DNA of 64,000 bases from Spinacia oleracea (GCF_020520425.1 NC_079487.1:107418141-107482140), one strand, 5' to 3'; shown: positions 1 to 12,052, counted from the stretch's first letter. The notes: a model not told the origin generated them from the sequence alone. Program-made: numbers and translations.

Positions 1-111
1 TTATTTATATATATATTAGATTGTTAGAATATTTCCATTTTTAGAAACAGGTTAAGTATTAAGGGACGACCCGATAAGGAAAACAGGTCAAGTATTCCGG
101 GACGGAGGGAG
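1..111. mobile_element. Stowaway-like MITE, truncated by window edge
   Basis: The right part of a MITE ends in GGGACGGAGGGAG followed by TA at 112-113. The last ~90 bp match almost base for base the right end of the complete element at 4433-4759, so it is the same family. The left end lies outside the window. Non-autonomous, no coding capacity. Confidence 0.8.
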
Positions 112-560
112 TATAAAAAATATTGATAAATGAACTTCTAATGTCAGTCTACTATTAATAATATAATACTACGTACATGGCAACTGACAAGTAATAATGT
201 TAATTAATTAAAATAATAATACATGGTAAGTAGACTAACATACTACGTATAAGTTTATTTATCAAGATTTTACTCAATTCAAAATATGTTGTATTTGACT
301 AACTCGGTTATGCTCGGGTCTTTTCGAAAATTAGTCTTTTGAGTCATTCGGGGTTTGGTTAACGTTGTTAGATCGTTCTACATACAAGTAAACAACTATA
401 ATTTTTAACTTTATATAGTAATATGCAAATTTAGTTCATTTGAATATTTTTTTTTAACACAACTTTGAATTTATACTTTTTCATATATCTTTTTTACTTT
501 CATGTTTTCTTAATATCACAAGTCTTTTAGTTACTATTAAAATAATAAATTGTTTTAGTA

Positions 561-591
561 GTAGCCGTGCGTTGCACCGGCCTTAAACTAG
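561..591 (+). mobile_element. Helitron 3' end
   Basis: A GC-rich hairpin (CCGTGCG..GCACCGG) is followed after a few bases by CTAG and then T, the hallmark 3' end of plant Helitrons. The matching 5' TC end was not located; a TC-starting AT-rich stretch near 147 is a weak candidate. The sequence 114-560 shows no gene. Confidence 0.5.
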
Positions 592-812
592 TTGGCACCT
601 AAACAATAACGTAATTTCTATTTCATGGTCTTGCTTGTCTAATAAGAAGTATATTTTTCCCAAGGTGATACATGCCATCCCTGGTTACTAATCCAATAAG
701 TAATAGATACTCTAATAGGTATATAGGAAAAAAATTAAAAAATTCAAAGGTGAAGTAATTAATTTGTAGCAAAGGTGAAGATCGATATTCATTATATTTA
801 TGTTAGTAGCCA

Positions 813-840
813 GGGAAGGGCAGGGCAGGGCAGGGCGGGG
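813..840. repeat. GGGCA pentanucleotide repeat in JIP23-like gene 1 3'UTR
   Basis: Four to five units of GGGCA lie just beyond the stop codon of the minus-strand gene at 856. In the transcript it would read as a C-rich CCCTG repeat in the 3'UTR. The other two JIP23-like genes do not have it. Confidence 0.6.
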
Positions 841-855
841 TGAGCCGGAGTTTGT

Positions 856-2274
856 TTAACCAGATATGATTCCAGCAAGCAAGTCTCGAGTCTCATACGT
901 CAACGGCCATTCAACGCCAGATAGTCCAACAATCACTGAAGTTCCTGTTTGTTCGTCAGAGGCCTTATAGGGGTTAATTGCCGGACAACAAGGGTCATCC
1001 AATTTCTTTTCAATCCTTTCCCAGTTGAGGCAGTTGAATTTGCTTATTGGGCCACACTCTGCGTAAACCTGCGTCAATCGATAATAACCCACATAAGTTA
1101 AAGTTGTGTGTTGACGATGGTACTACTACTTAGTGATAAATGTATTATATTAAGAGTATTAAACTAGCAAGTACGAGGAATCTTTACTACTCCTTTTATA
1201 TATTAAAAGGCGTTCTTAAGAATGTATACGTGTCACTTCCTACCATCTTAGCCAACCACAACTTATGTTACATCTTTCTACATAAACATATATATTCTTT
1301 TGACGTTAAATAATACATTAAACAAAAGTGAATGCAAAAAAAAAAGTAATGATTACTTAATTTATAAATGTTCCGTTATTACTTTTCTTGCTTAAGCCTC
1401 AAAAACAAAAAACAAAAAACGGTGTAATAAATCAACTAATTTCGAAGAAAAGTATCCAACTTTGTTTTGATTTTCGAATGTGGGGTTTCATATTTGGGAA
1501 AGTTGTTGATCGGCCACTAATCTTGTGTCACCACCGTAATTCGATGTCATTTGATGTCAACAAAGACTCTATCTATATGTGCACATATTATAAAAATAAA
1601 TAAACCCGAATAAAAGTAAGAAATCGGGGCAACGCCCGGGCCACACACTAGTTCTAACATAAAATGAGGTGCTATAAAATACTTTAAACAAGGTTAATTA
1701 ATTATTTTGAAAAAGTATTGGGGTAAAATGTTTTTTACCACCTAAAAAATTTGATAAATTGTTTTTAACCACCTAAAAGAATAAAAATAAAATAAAAATT
1801 ATATTTACCACTTCTTAACCGGAAAGATTGACGGAAACGTTATGTACTTACCCTTTTCCCCTTACCCTGAGAGTCGGCCCAAGCAAGGAGCCACCCACAA
1901 TCAACACAAGCAATATTCTTGCCAGTATACAACACTGCCGCCTTGAGGCCATCATTGGACACGCCTACTTGCACCAATTGCAAGATACTTGTACCCACCA
2001 AAAGAGGATTTGGATAATCTTTGATAATGTATCCCGCCCATAGCTTGGAATCGAGAACGGTCAGGGGTCCTTTTGTCAAGTTACTCAAGTTGCCTCCTAA
2101 CACGATCAAATGGCCACTAGCAACCTCGGCTTTGTTTTCAGCAACCACGGAATGATTCACCATATCCTCAGCGCAAAACGACTTCTTTGCGTTCATGATT
2201 ATCTCATCTAAACTCGCTTGTTCCTCGAAACTCAGTTTCGATTCTTCTCCCTTCATCTCACTTGATCCCGCCAT
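856..2274 (-). CDS. 23 kDa jasmonate-induced-protein-like gene 1
   Basis: Two coding exons, 2274..1852 (141 codons, starting MAGSSEMKG) and 1068..856 (70 codons plus TAA), joined by a phase-0 intron with donor GTAAGT and acceptor CAG. The 211-residue product is about 23 kDa. Shared with the two paralogues: a W-(S/A)-G followed by KDYP motif, a K(A/T)AV(V/L)Y strand, an LLAW block just before the splice site, and CG....F...(N/D)WE..EK.LD after it. I recognise the JIP23-type family (stress or jasmonate-induced plant proteins of unknown biochemical function). This copy is the most divergent and has a longer, different C-terminus than copies 2 and 3, so it is probably the older paralogue. The family name is from memory; a domain search would settle it. 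Confidence 0.65.
1181..1651 (+). mobile_element. Non-autonomous Helitron H1 in JIP23 gene 1 intron
   Basis: Starts with TC after an A and has the AT-rich head followed by TTAAAAGGCGTTCTTAAG typical of this family. It ends in a GGGGCAACGCCC hairpin and CACACTAG before T. Its interior closely matches H4 (36348-36837) and partly H3. It lies inside the coding intron 1069-1851, antisense to the gene. The small ORF within it is an artefact. Confidence 0.75.
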
Positions 2275-3350
2275 TTCCCTAGATGTATATTATGTTAATT
2301 ACCCAAATCAAGTCATGGTACATGTTCGATTTGTAATTAATATCATTTCAACAAATGTGCATATGTACAAGGTTTCATCGTTACCCAGATGTGCATATCT
2401 AAACAATGTTCAAATATATGTGCGTGTACCGTGTACGTACGTACTACGTAGTTATTTTTCTTTAAGTTTGAATTCGAAGTTGCGTTCATTTAGGGTTAAG
2501 CAAAGCTAACTTAAAATGGGAGATTACAAAATATTCTAACTAATATATATTTACATGGTTTATCAATTAACTTTAAAGTGGTTTATCCTCATACTTTTAA
2601 GGAAACCCCCATTAGGTTGAAAGGACTGGAGACTGAAAAGTAATATTTCTCGGCTCAAAGACTTGGCCGGTTGTCTCATGCACGTTTCACTACAAGAAAT
2701 GGTACTATTAACGACGGGAGCTAAAGGCCAATAATTGTTGATTAACGACGAGATTTTCTGTTACGAACCCGTCATAAAAGAGGCCGTCGTTAATGGAAAA
2801 TCCCGTCATTAACCTGTCGTAAAAGACATTTGCGATGGTTGTTCCCGTCTTTGTTGGGTGGTTATCCCCGTCGTTATTAGGTTGTCATAAAAAATACAGA
2901 TTTTTGTAGTGTTTGGTCCATTCCGGTCCATTTATTCTATCCAGACTGATTGTTTTAACACCCCTAATAACGTGTAACAAAAGTTTAATTTACATTTGTG
3001 TACTTTGTTCAAAAGGGGAAAAAAAATAGCTAGCGAGTATTTTGTTGTATAGAATAGTAATGTGTAAAGGTGCTAGCGGTGACAATCAAATTGATGCATG
3101 TGATATTAATGTGTAATTAGCAACTTATATTATACAAGGATTAAAGTCAAAAAAAAAAAATATTATACAAGGATTAAGAAAAGTGTACTCCATAATAATA
3201 CGATAAATAAACAATAGAAAGAAAGGCTGGAAGAAATTACCTCGACACTCAAAGATCGACTAGCTAGAAATCTTGATTGAATGGTTGCAAATGTAACTTG
3301 ATGCTTATGATGTACGATTAAAGACGAACTTTCAAATGAGTATTTATAGA
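2275..3350 (-). promoter_or_regulatory. JIP23-like gene 1 promoter, leader exon and 5'UTR intron
   Basis: On the minus strand a TATA box (TCTATAAATA, 3341-3350) precedes a leader exon ending at 3241 with donor GAG|GTAATT. A 5'UTR intron (2279-3240) ends CATCTAG, leaving four bases before the ATG at 2274. Paralogues 2 and 3 show the same arrangement, which supports the model. The transcription start (about 3310) is inferred from TATA spacing. Confidence 0.55.
2688..2911. mobile_element. Small CACTA-like foldback element 1
   Basis: Ends CACTACAAGAAAT and its inverted GTAGTG, flanked by a 3-bp duplication TTT (2685-2687, 2912-2914). The interior is built of near-palindromic ACGACGGG/CCCGTCGT words. 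Same family as 11525, 17757 and 20027. It sits in the 5'UTR intron of JIP23-like gene 1. Confidence 0.8.
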
Positions 3351-3882
3351 TCTAATAAAAAGGGTATTGTAATTTTAAAATAAAATAAACAAATACGAAG
3401 TACTTCGTACGAAATAAAGAATTACGCAGGTCATCGCTTATCACAATTGTCAGCATTTGTGATCGTAGATACTCCGTATATACTTGTACGTATGTATTTG
3501 GTGAATACTTTGCCTATTTTTATTAAGGGGTGGTGAAGACTTTGCTATAGAGGTATAGTTTAATAGTTTGACTTTGGCATCTAAATTTTTAAGTACACGT
3601 TACACATTGCAAGCACTACTAAAATAATTTGAAATCAAAGAGTGTAAATATAAATTATAATTAATTTGGTCTTGCATAACTTTGTACTCCGTATCTAACA
3701 AGTAAGGAACTAAGGATATACTCCCTGGTGGATTTCATAAACTCCCAGTCATCTAGCAATTTGATTCTTGCTGTTATAAGAGAAAAATCACTCTTGTTTT
3801 GTTTATTTTTGTCAAGATAATATTATCGGGCAAAAACTAATGAACACAGTTAGTGGGCTCGTATGGCTATACTTTACCTACA
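3351..3882. other. AT-rich intergenic DNA, no gene seen
   Basis: Upstream of JIP23-like gene 1. No ORF with recognisable protein, no complete transposon ends. Confidence 0.6.
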
Positions 3883-3893
3883 TTGATGTGAAT

Positions 3894-4221
3894 ATTTTTT
3901 TATTTTTTTTTTGACATTGGCTTACCAACAACAACTACAGAAAACTAGTAAATGACACTAAATTCGCAGCTGTTCTTTTTGCTAGGTTATGTGCTTGATC
4001 AACTCGTTGCTTGTCCACTTTATGAATGCCACCAGGAAAATCTCTTATCCACTCGCTTGATTTCATCTATTGTCCACCGCATCTGAATTTTTATTGAACA
4101 ATCTTCTAAGAGCATATGAACCAGTACCTGAGAATCAGTGAGGAAGTAACTTTTTCCATGCGTGCTTGATTGGCCCACTTCAAAGCAAGGAGGCAAGCCA
4201 TTGTCTCAGCATGTAAAGCAT
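3894..4221 (-). pseudogene. 5'-truncated LINE 3' end with RNase H-like domain
   Basis: Read on the minus strand, it encodes the end of a reverse-transcriptase-like RNase H domain: an AETMACLLALKWA helix, one frameshift, then an LTDSQVLVHML strand and a QAHNLAKR helix, ending in TAG at 3935-3937. A short 3'UTR and an A-rich tail follow. An 11-bp duplication TTGATGTGAAT (3883-3893 and 4222-4232) flanks the piece exactly, as expected from target-primed reverse transcription of a 5'-truncated LINE. C-terminal RNase H domains are known in plant L1-type LINEs. Confidence 0.8.
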
Positions 4222-4432
4222 TTGATGTGAATCAGAACTATTATAAGTGGAAAAACAACCTATAAGTGTGACGAAGTTCCATCCCAAAACCAGTAGAAAA
4301 GGGTAAATTAGTCTACCAATCTTATATGTTAGTCAATCTCTTTTATTTTTACCATATGGGACAATAGTCTCAACAACACCATCCAACTTTTTTGTTGGTG
4401 TAAATCAGATCTACGTACAGTAATAATGTGTA

Positions 4433-4759
4433 CTCCCTCCGTCCCGGAATACTCGACCCGGTTTGACCGGCACAGAGTTTAAGGTACTTGAATTGACTTA
4501 TTTAATTTAATAGGTAGTAGTTGATAGTGGGGTATTATTTTAATGTAGTTAGTGGGAAATGTGTTAAGAGGTGGGGTTGGGGAGAGTAGGGGTTGAATTT
4601 TTAATTATTTTTTGTATGGAGTAGGGGGTAGGTGGGTTAATAGGGGTGGATTGAGAAATAATATAATATTGTTAGAATATTTCCATTTTTAGAAACAGAT
4701 CAAGTATTAAGGGACGGCCCGATAAGGAAAACAGGTCAAGTATTCCGGGACGGAGGGAG
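4433..4759. mobile_element. Stowaway MITE, complete
   Basis: Perfect terminal inverted repeats beginning CTCCCTCCGTCCCGGAATA, flanked by TA (4431-4432 and 4760-4761). 327 bp, no coding capacity. Family relatives: 1-111 and the nested element at 11065-12145. Confidence 0.9.
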
Positions 4760-4761
4760 TA

Positions 4762-5238
4762 ATACGGAATAATCAATTACTCACCAGTCACTATAGACTT
4801 TACGCGATTACACTAGCTGGAGTGCTGGACCCATACATTATGCCATTCATATTACTAATGCTGCTAAAGAGAAAAAAAAGAAGTTAATTTTAAATAACTT
4901 CAAGTCGATCTGAAAATCATTCAAATATCTGCTGTCATGGACTTCATGGATATGTTTGTATAAAGGAAAATACTTTTAATGTTTCATTTCTTTTTATAAT
5001 TACTTTTAATGTTTCATAAAATAAGATGACTTAAAAAGTCAATATTAAATGGACGACTACTTAGGACGGTTGCGTTTATTTATAACACTTGTAGAGACAA
5101 CACCTCAGTAAACCTATTCAATTATATTCCACACGATGCTTAGGCAGTATTGCGTTATTGCAACATGTAATGTTTTACGTTTACTAACAAATTAACAAAG
5201 TAAACCATCAGTATTTTTAATCCATTTTTAATACTCAA
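4762..5238. other. Intergenic DNA, no gene seen
   Basis: AT-rich sequence between a MITE and Helitron H2; no recognisable feature. Confidence 0.6.
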
Positions 5239-5893
5239 CTAGTGTGTGGCCCGAGTGATGCACCGATCGCTACATTAAATAGTTAAAATTTTAGATTTTT
5301 TTTGAGCTCAATATTTGACGAAATGCATCTATACCTTAAAGTGAAAAACATCAATTAAGTTTGTCAACTACACAGACACACTACATCATTTATCATGCCA
5401 AGTAATTTTTCAATTAGATCATCTTACAATTGTATAATTTGTTTTCTAGTGGAAATAAGTGCTTCAAATTAATAACACCAAATTAGATATAAGCAACCAT
5501 GGAAGGTATTTCTATAGTTGATGCTTATGAGATTCATGACATCATGTTTCTTCATAGTTGTCCTAATTATTTATTTTTATTTTTTTCAAAATATTCCATA
5601 GAAAATAAAAAAATCAAATAAAAATTTAGTTGGTTTAGACTTCATGTTAACATTTATTTATAAATGAATGTGAAGAAATAAAACACAATTGGTGGTTGGT
5701 TAAGATGGTAATGAGAATTATCATTCAGACATGAGGTCTAGAGTTCGTACCTCGTTGTATTGATTTTTGGTTATCCATGACATGACATACCGGCCACTTG
5801 GTGAGTGCATGATGTGGTGCAAAGGGAAAAGTACTACGTGACACATAGACGTTTTCTAAAACGCCTTTTAATATATTAGTAATTTAGTATAGA
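5239..5893 (-). mobile_element. Non-autonomous Helitron H2
   Basis: On the minus strand it starts TCTATACTAAATTAC, continues into TTAAAAGGCGTTTTAG, and ends with an imperfect GGTGCATCACTCGG hairpin and CACTAG before T. Flanking A and T fit the A|T insertion preference. 655 bp, no protein. Confidence 0.7.
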
Positions 5894-6114
5894 TACATAA
5901 CTGTATCGAGACTAATTTAACACACACGACTCAGTATTTTTAATGCTCACTACTATAATTGAATCGAGACCAATTTAACACAAATGACTATATATTGTTT
6001 AATTTACGTGTATCAATAGAGTGAAACTCCAAACAATATATATATACGGAGTAATGTGTCAATGATAACATCTTCAAATTTATCCCGCATCACGGCATGC
6101 ACCAAGATTGCATA

Positions 6115-6420
6115 CTACATCCATTTCAAAATGATCTTTATGGTTACTATTCGCACAAATATTAAGACAAAATAAGAAAAGTGTGTGAAAAAAAAGGTGG
6201 TTGGATATTATAAAGTATGGATAAAGTATTGTAGATGGGTAAGGGTAAGAAAAATATGAATAAAGTAAGAGAAAGTGAGTGAAAAGTTGTAAATATTGTG
6301 GGGGTAAGAGTGGCAAGATAGTAAATTTTCATGTCTAAAAATTGAATAAAGCAAAGTGTAAAGAATATTATGAAACGGACTAAAACGGAAAGTATAAAGA
6401 TCATTTTGAAACAGAGGTAG
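6115..6420. mobile_element. Stowaway-like MITE (TTTCAAAATGATC family)
   Basis: Inverted ends CTACATCCATTTCAAAATG and CTACCTCTGTTTCAAAATG. TA is present on the left (6113-6114) but mutated on the right. About 306 bp, AT-rich. A relative with a SINE inserted in it lies at 27682, and a broken relative at 16064. The overlapping ORFs are repeat artefacts. Confidence 0.65.
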
Positions 6421-7242
6421 TGTTTCAGAACGGATGAAGTGCCTGTTGAAAATTCTCATTGGGAAACACAAAGGGAAAAAGAGAGTGAAAAATAGAGAGT
6501 CCCATATTGAAAAATCTCTTCATATTCTCCTTGCTTATTAATTGGGGAATGGGTGTAACTCTGGTTTAAAAAAGTGTGAGAGTGGTATGGGTGGACACAT
6601 AACACACTCGCGCGCGCGGGCTGGGCGAGGCTCGGGCCTCGGTACTTGGATTTCGGTACTTGGGCTCTTGGGAATGCGGTTCGCGGGCGTGGGGTGGGTT
6701 TTGTGGGTCAACCCTATTCTTTTTGGTAACCGGACTTTTATGGTTAAGTCTTTGTTACGGGAATCTGTATTGATTACGTAACTGCTAGATTAATTGCCAT
6801 TAAATGCGTTCGTTACAACCTTTATGATTCTGTCCGTTTTGGCTGTTACAACCTTAATTGATTTTGCCCCTTTTTGACTGTTGCCTTGCCTTAATTCTGA
6901 TTACTTAATCATAATTTCGATTCAGTTTCAATACACATAAATTATTAAAACACTCTTCCAGAAAATCGAAAACACATTCTTTTCTCTCACACAAATTGCT
7001 CTCGGTTTTGGGCATATGTTCTAACTCCATCCGGTTTTGTGAGTGCACACAATGTCGGAGTTGCGCTAATCCTGGAGGGCGACTGCATTCTATTCTACTG
7101 TATCGTGAGGTAGCGCGGAATCGTCTTTTAGGACAATGGGTGTCCACGACGCAACAATTGTTCTTCATTCAGTTCATCAAATCAGTTTGTTCTAATTTTT
7201 GGTTTAATCGCAACAGTGCCTCCCTGAACAGAATTGGAATGC
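6421..7242. other. Unassigned GC-richer segment, possible LTR remnant
   Basis: Contains a CGCGCGCG-rich stretch near 6610 and a block at 6950-7240 that looks like transcribed LTR or leader sequence rather than host coding sequence. No TG..CA ends, primer site or duplication could be paired. Short ORFs here match nothing I recognise. Confidence 0.3.
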
Positions 7243-7366
7243 GAAACTTTTGTGTAAGCTAGACCGCCTCACATGAAAGACCGCCTTGTTGGCAGCCATG
7301 TGGCACGCGCTTTGACGTCAGCGTGTTTATTAATTTTTTTTTCGATTTTTTTTATTATTTTTTTCA

Positions 7367-9180
7367 GGCTTAACTAATTGGATTTCAAGCTTAACTAATT
7401 GAATTTCAAGCTAGTTATTGGATTTCATTCTTACTATTATTTTCGATTTTTTTTTTCGATTTTTTTTATTCGGAAATTAATTTTTTTCAATTTTTTATGG
7501 TACTAACTAAACTAGTGTAAAATATAACTAAAAGTAATAAAATCATAACTACTTGAATAACAAAATAGTTATGGTATAAACACAAATAGTAAAACTTATT
7601 AGTTAATACGGAGTAGTTATGAATTTTAAACAAACTTATTATTAATTAAAACTCATAAAATCTTAACTAGTTAATTTTAATGTTCAACTACGGAGTAATT
7701 GGTTTCATTGCTTGCCTAATTAGTTCTAATGCTTAACCAATTAGTTCCAGTGTTTAACTAATTAGTTCTAGTAATTCACTAATTGGTTTCAATGTTTAAC
7801 TAATTGGTTACAGTGCTTAACTAATTGGTTTCATTTATTGACTAATTAGTTCTAGTGCTCAACTAATTAGTTACAGTGCATTAACTAATTGGTCTCAATG
7901 CTTCAATAATTGGGTATATTGTTTAACTAATTGGTTCAATTGCTTAACTAATTGGTTTCATTACTTAGTTATATAACTAAATGAATTTCAGGCATAATAA
8001 TACTTTCTTTATATATGTAAACTTATTGGTTTCATTGCATAACTATTTGGTTCTATTTCTTAACTACTTGGTTTCAATGTTTAACTAATAGGTTTCAATG
8101 CTAACTAATTGATTCTTCCAATGTTCAACTAATTGGTTATGATTAGGGATGGCAGTGGGTCCAGGCCCTACCCGGACCCTGTCAGACCCTACCCTAAAAT
8201 TAGGGTATGGATCTTTATTTTTTAGACCCTATAGGGTAAGGGTAGGGTATGGGCATATGCTGTTTTTTTTAGGGTAGGGTAAGGGTCTTAATTTTTCAGA
8301 CCCGTACCCTACCCATACCCTACCCGCGGACCCTTTAGACCCATACCCTACCCATACCCTATATTTAGACCCGCTTAAATTTTGTTATTTTTATGTACTT
8401 CACTTTTTTTGTTGGTTCTTGATGATGAAGTAGATGATGATATGGACGATAACTACTACTAAAGTACTGAATGGATGCCTATTTAGTAACATTAATGTTG
8501 TATAGTTAAGAATGTGGGATTTTGTAATTATGAGCTTCGTACTTTAAAATGTATTGTGTTTAAGGAAAGACAAGGATAATTTTTGAAGACTAGCTATTTA
8601 TTTGTTTTAAAATGCCTTATTAATCGTTGTTCTTGTATTATTTTTGCATATTACATATAATTACATACAAAAAAGGAAATAAAAGTTATAGTTTTACGCG
8701 GACCCGCATAAGACCCTAGACCCTACCCATACCCTGTCGGACCCATAGGGTCCGGGTAAGGGTCTTATAATTTTAGACCCTATAGGGTAAGGGTAGGGTA
8801 TGGGTATATATAAAAAAGTTTGGGTCCGGGTCCGGGAATTACTAGACCCTACCCAGACCCTACCCATTGCCATCCCTAGTTATGATGCTTAACAAACTGA
8901 TTTCATAGCTTAACTAATTAGTATCAGTATTTAATTAATTAGTGACATTGTTTAACTAATTGGTTAAAGTGCTTAACTAATTGGTTACATTGCTTATCTA
9001 ATTGGTTACAATAATTAACTAATTTAATTTCGGGCTTAACTAATTTAGTTTCAGGCTTAACAAATATTTTCTTTATATGTTATAAGATTAGTTTCATTCC
9101 TTAGTTTTATTGCTTATCTAATGAATTGATTTTATTGTTTAACTAATTAATTCTATTGGTTAGCTAATTAGTTTTATTGT
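7367..9180. repeat. AACTAATTGGTTTC minisatellite in element A
   Basis: Degenerate tandem units of about 22-24 bp (core TTAACTAATTGGTTTCA). The array is split by the hAT insertion at 8144-8878, so it was already present when the hAT arrived. Element B carries the same array at about 23560-24480. Confidence 0.75.
8144..8878. mobile_element. hAT-type non-autonomous element, 8-bp TSD
   Basis: Terminal inverted repeats TAGGGATGGCARTGGGT, with a perfect 8-bp duplication GTTATGAT (8136-8143 and 8879-8886). Dense GGGTAGGG/ACCCTACCC subterminal words could serve as transposase-binding repeats. No ORF of note. Nested in the minisatellite of element A. Confidence 0.9.
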
Positions 9181-9659
9181 TTATAATTAAAATTGTGTAT
9201 CTTCACTACAACCCTGAAATTTGTTGTAACTAAATCCAAGATAATCGTAACTAAAACTAAAAAAATCCTAATTATATAAACTCAAAAAACCTAGAAAGTA
9301 ATTCTTAACTAAAAACAACATTATTCTCAACTAAAGCAAATTAAACGAAAATATTATTAACTAAAAAAAAATAATTCTTAACTAAAACTTCTTAAATCAC
9401 GACTAAAACTCAGACAAATGAAAAACAAAAAATCTTAACTCGATCTCTGAAAATCTTGACTAAAACGCATATAAAGTTAACTAAACCACAAATAATAACT
9501 TAAATGCAAAAGTATAAATAAAACGAATCAAAAGATAACTAAATCAACAATATTCTTAACTAAAACGAAATCAATCATAACTAAAACAAAATTATTCTCA
9601 ATTAAAATGAATCAAACGCAATTAAGGTACAAAACAAAACAAAACAAAATCAACATGAC

Positions 9660-10260
9660 ATGAGCAAGAGGAGCTCTTCTACCACCAACGACCACCAGGC
9701 CAACTAGAGGTGAGGGTAGAGGTTGGTGTGTGCCTCGGTTACAAGGATGGATCTGATGGTGTTGCGCTAGCTCTTCTTCGGCATACATCCAACGCTACAT
9801 CCACCTTCACATTTGAGGAGTTGTAGCGAGTGCGATGCCGACAGCTAGGAGTTGTAGCGACGGGCGACTCTAACAAGGCATCAATCATCAAAAACCTAAT
9901 TTTCCGCCTCTGTTGTCTCCATCATCGACGACACCTTCACCTCCAGTAAAGTAATTCCCACGCCACCGCCACCTCTCAAAGTCTTAGATCTACAAAAGAA
10001 ATCGAAAAATTCAAAATCATGAATGTATAATCTAAAAAATTAATTAAAAAAGAATTGAAAAATAAACAACCTAAAACTAATTGAAAATTCAAACACCTAA
10101 CAGAATTGAAGAAAGAAGGAGCGATATGGAATAGTTACCTCATTTAGCGACAACGCCGCCGCCTTCCCCGCCGAATCAACCGCCTTCTAGCTTCAACGTC
10201 GTCGAAAACGACCTCTTGCCACCTCTTCCTAATTTGAGATTAGGTAACACCATCAGTTGT
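9660..10260. other. GC-richer exon-like block in element A
   Basis: Gene-like composition in an otherwise AT-rich element. On the minus strand a candidate splice donor (AATGAG|GTAACT near 10139) matches in position a candidate donor in element B (GAG|GTAATT near 25396). No protein is recognised. It may be captured host leader/exon sequence or an element-borne non-coding transcript. Confidence 0.35.
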
Positions 10261-10339
10261 TCTCGAAACTTTGCCGGTGGAGGAGAAGATATCCTTTAGC
10301 GGAGAGCCGACAGAGTAGAGGAGATCCTTTAGCGGAGAG

Positions 10340-10455
10340 GAGAGAGAGGCATAATGTTAGGAGAGAGAGAGAGAGAGGCAGAGGGTTAGGAGAGAGAGAG
10401 GGGGGGGGGGGGGGGGGGGAGGGAGGGAGGAGAGTTTAGGAGGGAGAGAGAGAGA
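10340..10455. repeat. GA-rich low-complexity tract with G homopolymer
   Basis: GAGA runs interrupted by about 20 consecutive G near 10400-10420. The predicted 60-residue ORF over it is low complexity and not believed. Confidence 0.7.
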
Positions 10456-10594
10456 AATAAATTAGGGTTTGGAATATGAAAAGAAAATGATCGAGTATTT
10501 GTTACGTACTCAGGCTGACGCCAGCATAAGTACATCCCATTTTGAGTACCATCAATGCGGTCTTTCCTGTAAGACCGCCTTAATCAAAATTTTG

Positions 10595-11062
10595 TATTTT
10601 GTTATTGACTTATTGATGAGGCTAATTGAATTTATTTTCCAATATTGAAATAATTCGTCTATTAACGCAATTGATTGACCATTAATATGTTTAGGCTCTG
10701 TTTGTTTGGACATTTCAAGCATCTTAAATGATAATTAAGTGCTAAAATTTGAAGGCACCTAACTTATAATTAGAGCGGTTTAAGAAACACCTTAAATTAA
10801 GTACTCTATAGAATTTAAGGCACTAAATGGACTTTAATTGAGATGACTTTGGGTACTGTTTCAAATTAAGGTCCTTAATTAAATTTTTATGTAATTTATC
10901 TTTAATTTATTACTTCGTATTTAAAAATTTATTTTCAAAACTCCAATTCCTAACTAAACTATTAATTCCACTAAACAACCCATCTAAAAAGATACCTTAT
11001 CAATTTTAACTACTACCTTTTCAGTTTCAGCTAATACGAATAACTAATTATGTTTTGTTATA
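10595..11062. other. Intergenic DNA with possible decayed TIR element
   Basis: A GGCTCTGTTTGTTTGG word at about 10693 resembles ends of Tourist/hAT-like MITEs, and AAACAACCC near 10973 could be the inverted partner. The pairing is weak. No gene seen. Confidence 0.3.
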
Positions 11063-11298
11063 TACTCCCCCATCCCGGAATACTCGCACCCCTTTCCTTA
11101 TAAAGTTGTCCCGTATTACTCGCGCCGGTTCTATAAGTGACAAACTTTTATTAATATTATATTTACCCATGGACCCAGCTATATCCCTACTCTATAAAAA
11201 AAAACAATTAAAAAGTGAGTCATTTCCCACTATCCCTTTAAAATGTTGACACATTCCATTATTTATATTAAAAATACTCCGTATTTCACTATCACTTA

Positions 11299-12052
11299 CT
11301 CCCTCCGTTTCAAAATGTTTGTTACGTTTAGATTTTAGTACGCTTATTAACGTATAATTAAGTTTTTTTTTTTTTTTTTTAATTTTAAATGTTTTAGATT
11401 CCATCATAAATCTGATTCTATCTTCCAAATTCTGACATTTATTACTCTCTTTGAATATAGTGCACATCTGCTTTCATCTTTTATTAAAAAAAATATACCT
11501 CAATCCACTAATCATTGAAACAACCACTACAAGAATTTGTATCTTTAACGACAACCTAATTACGATGGGTCAAAAATCCCGTCGCAAAAGGCTTTTGCGA
11601 CGGGGCTAACAACCAAACAATGACGGGAATAACCGTCGCAAATGTCTTTTACGACGGGTTTACGACGAATTTACGACAGGATTTTCTATTAACGACGGCC
11701 CCCTTTTATGACGGGTTCGCGACAGGAAATCCAGTCGTTAATCAACGATTATTGGCCTTTCGCGACGGGATTTCCCGTCGTTAATAGTACAATTTTTTGT
11801 ATTGAACCAATAAGATTATTTTATTATCAAAATGAACCAATAATTAAAAATCACACAGATTGTTAACTTGTCATAATGTGACTTTTGGTTGCATGAGATT
11901 TATTGAATTGAAAAGTTGGACGAATTAGAAATAAAAGTTGGCTCAAAAAATAATAACAGTAAGAAGTTTATAAATAGAAAGATTCTTTATGTAACAAACA
12001 TTTTGAAACACTATTAAAGGAATACGTAACAAACATTTTGAAACGGAGGGAG
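11299..12052. mobile_element. Stowaway MITE nested in 11065-12145
   Basis: Perfectly matching inverted ends CTCCCTCCGTTTCAAAATG, TA on both sides (11297-11298, 12053-12054). It contains the CACTA-like element at 11525-11804 and a T-rich tract near 11365. Confidence 0.85.
11525..11804. mobile_element. Small CACTA-like foldback element 2
   Basis: Ends CACTACAAGAATTTG and, inverted, CAATACAAAAAATTG, with a 3-bp duplication AAC on both sides (11522-11524, 11805-11807). Interior of inverted CCCGTCG/CGACGGG words. It is the innermost insertion of a three-level nest. Confidence 0.8.

Larger units (their letters stand above)
7243..10594. mobile_element. Large TIR element A (Mutator-like?), non-autonomous
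   Basis: Ends related by inversion over about 50 bp: left GAAACTTTTGTGTAAG then AAGACCGCCTTGTTGGCAG; right end, inverted, CAAAATTTTGATTAAG then AAAGACCGCATTGATGG. Same family as element B (23371-26121), with the same internal order: T-rich tract, AACTAATTGG minisatellite, TAACTAAAA-rich segment, GC-rich exon-like block with GA-rich edge. No transposase seen. Long TIRs fit Mutator-like elements, but no duplication was found at this copy, so class is tentative. Confidence 0.55.

Noticed and set aside
8144..8878. CCCTA-rich DNA considered as interstitial telomere repeat
   Set aside because: Motifs are ACCCTACCC with irregular spacing, not CCCTAAA; the block is bounded by TIRs and an 8-bp duplication.
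7367..9180. Regularly spaced repeats considered as a CRISPR-like array
   Set aside because: Plant DNA, units directly tandem and degenerate without unique spacers, inside a TIR element.
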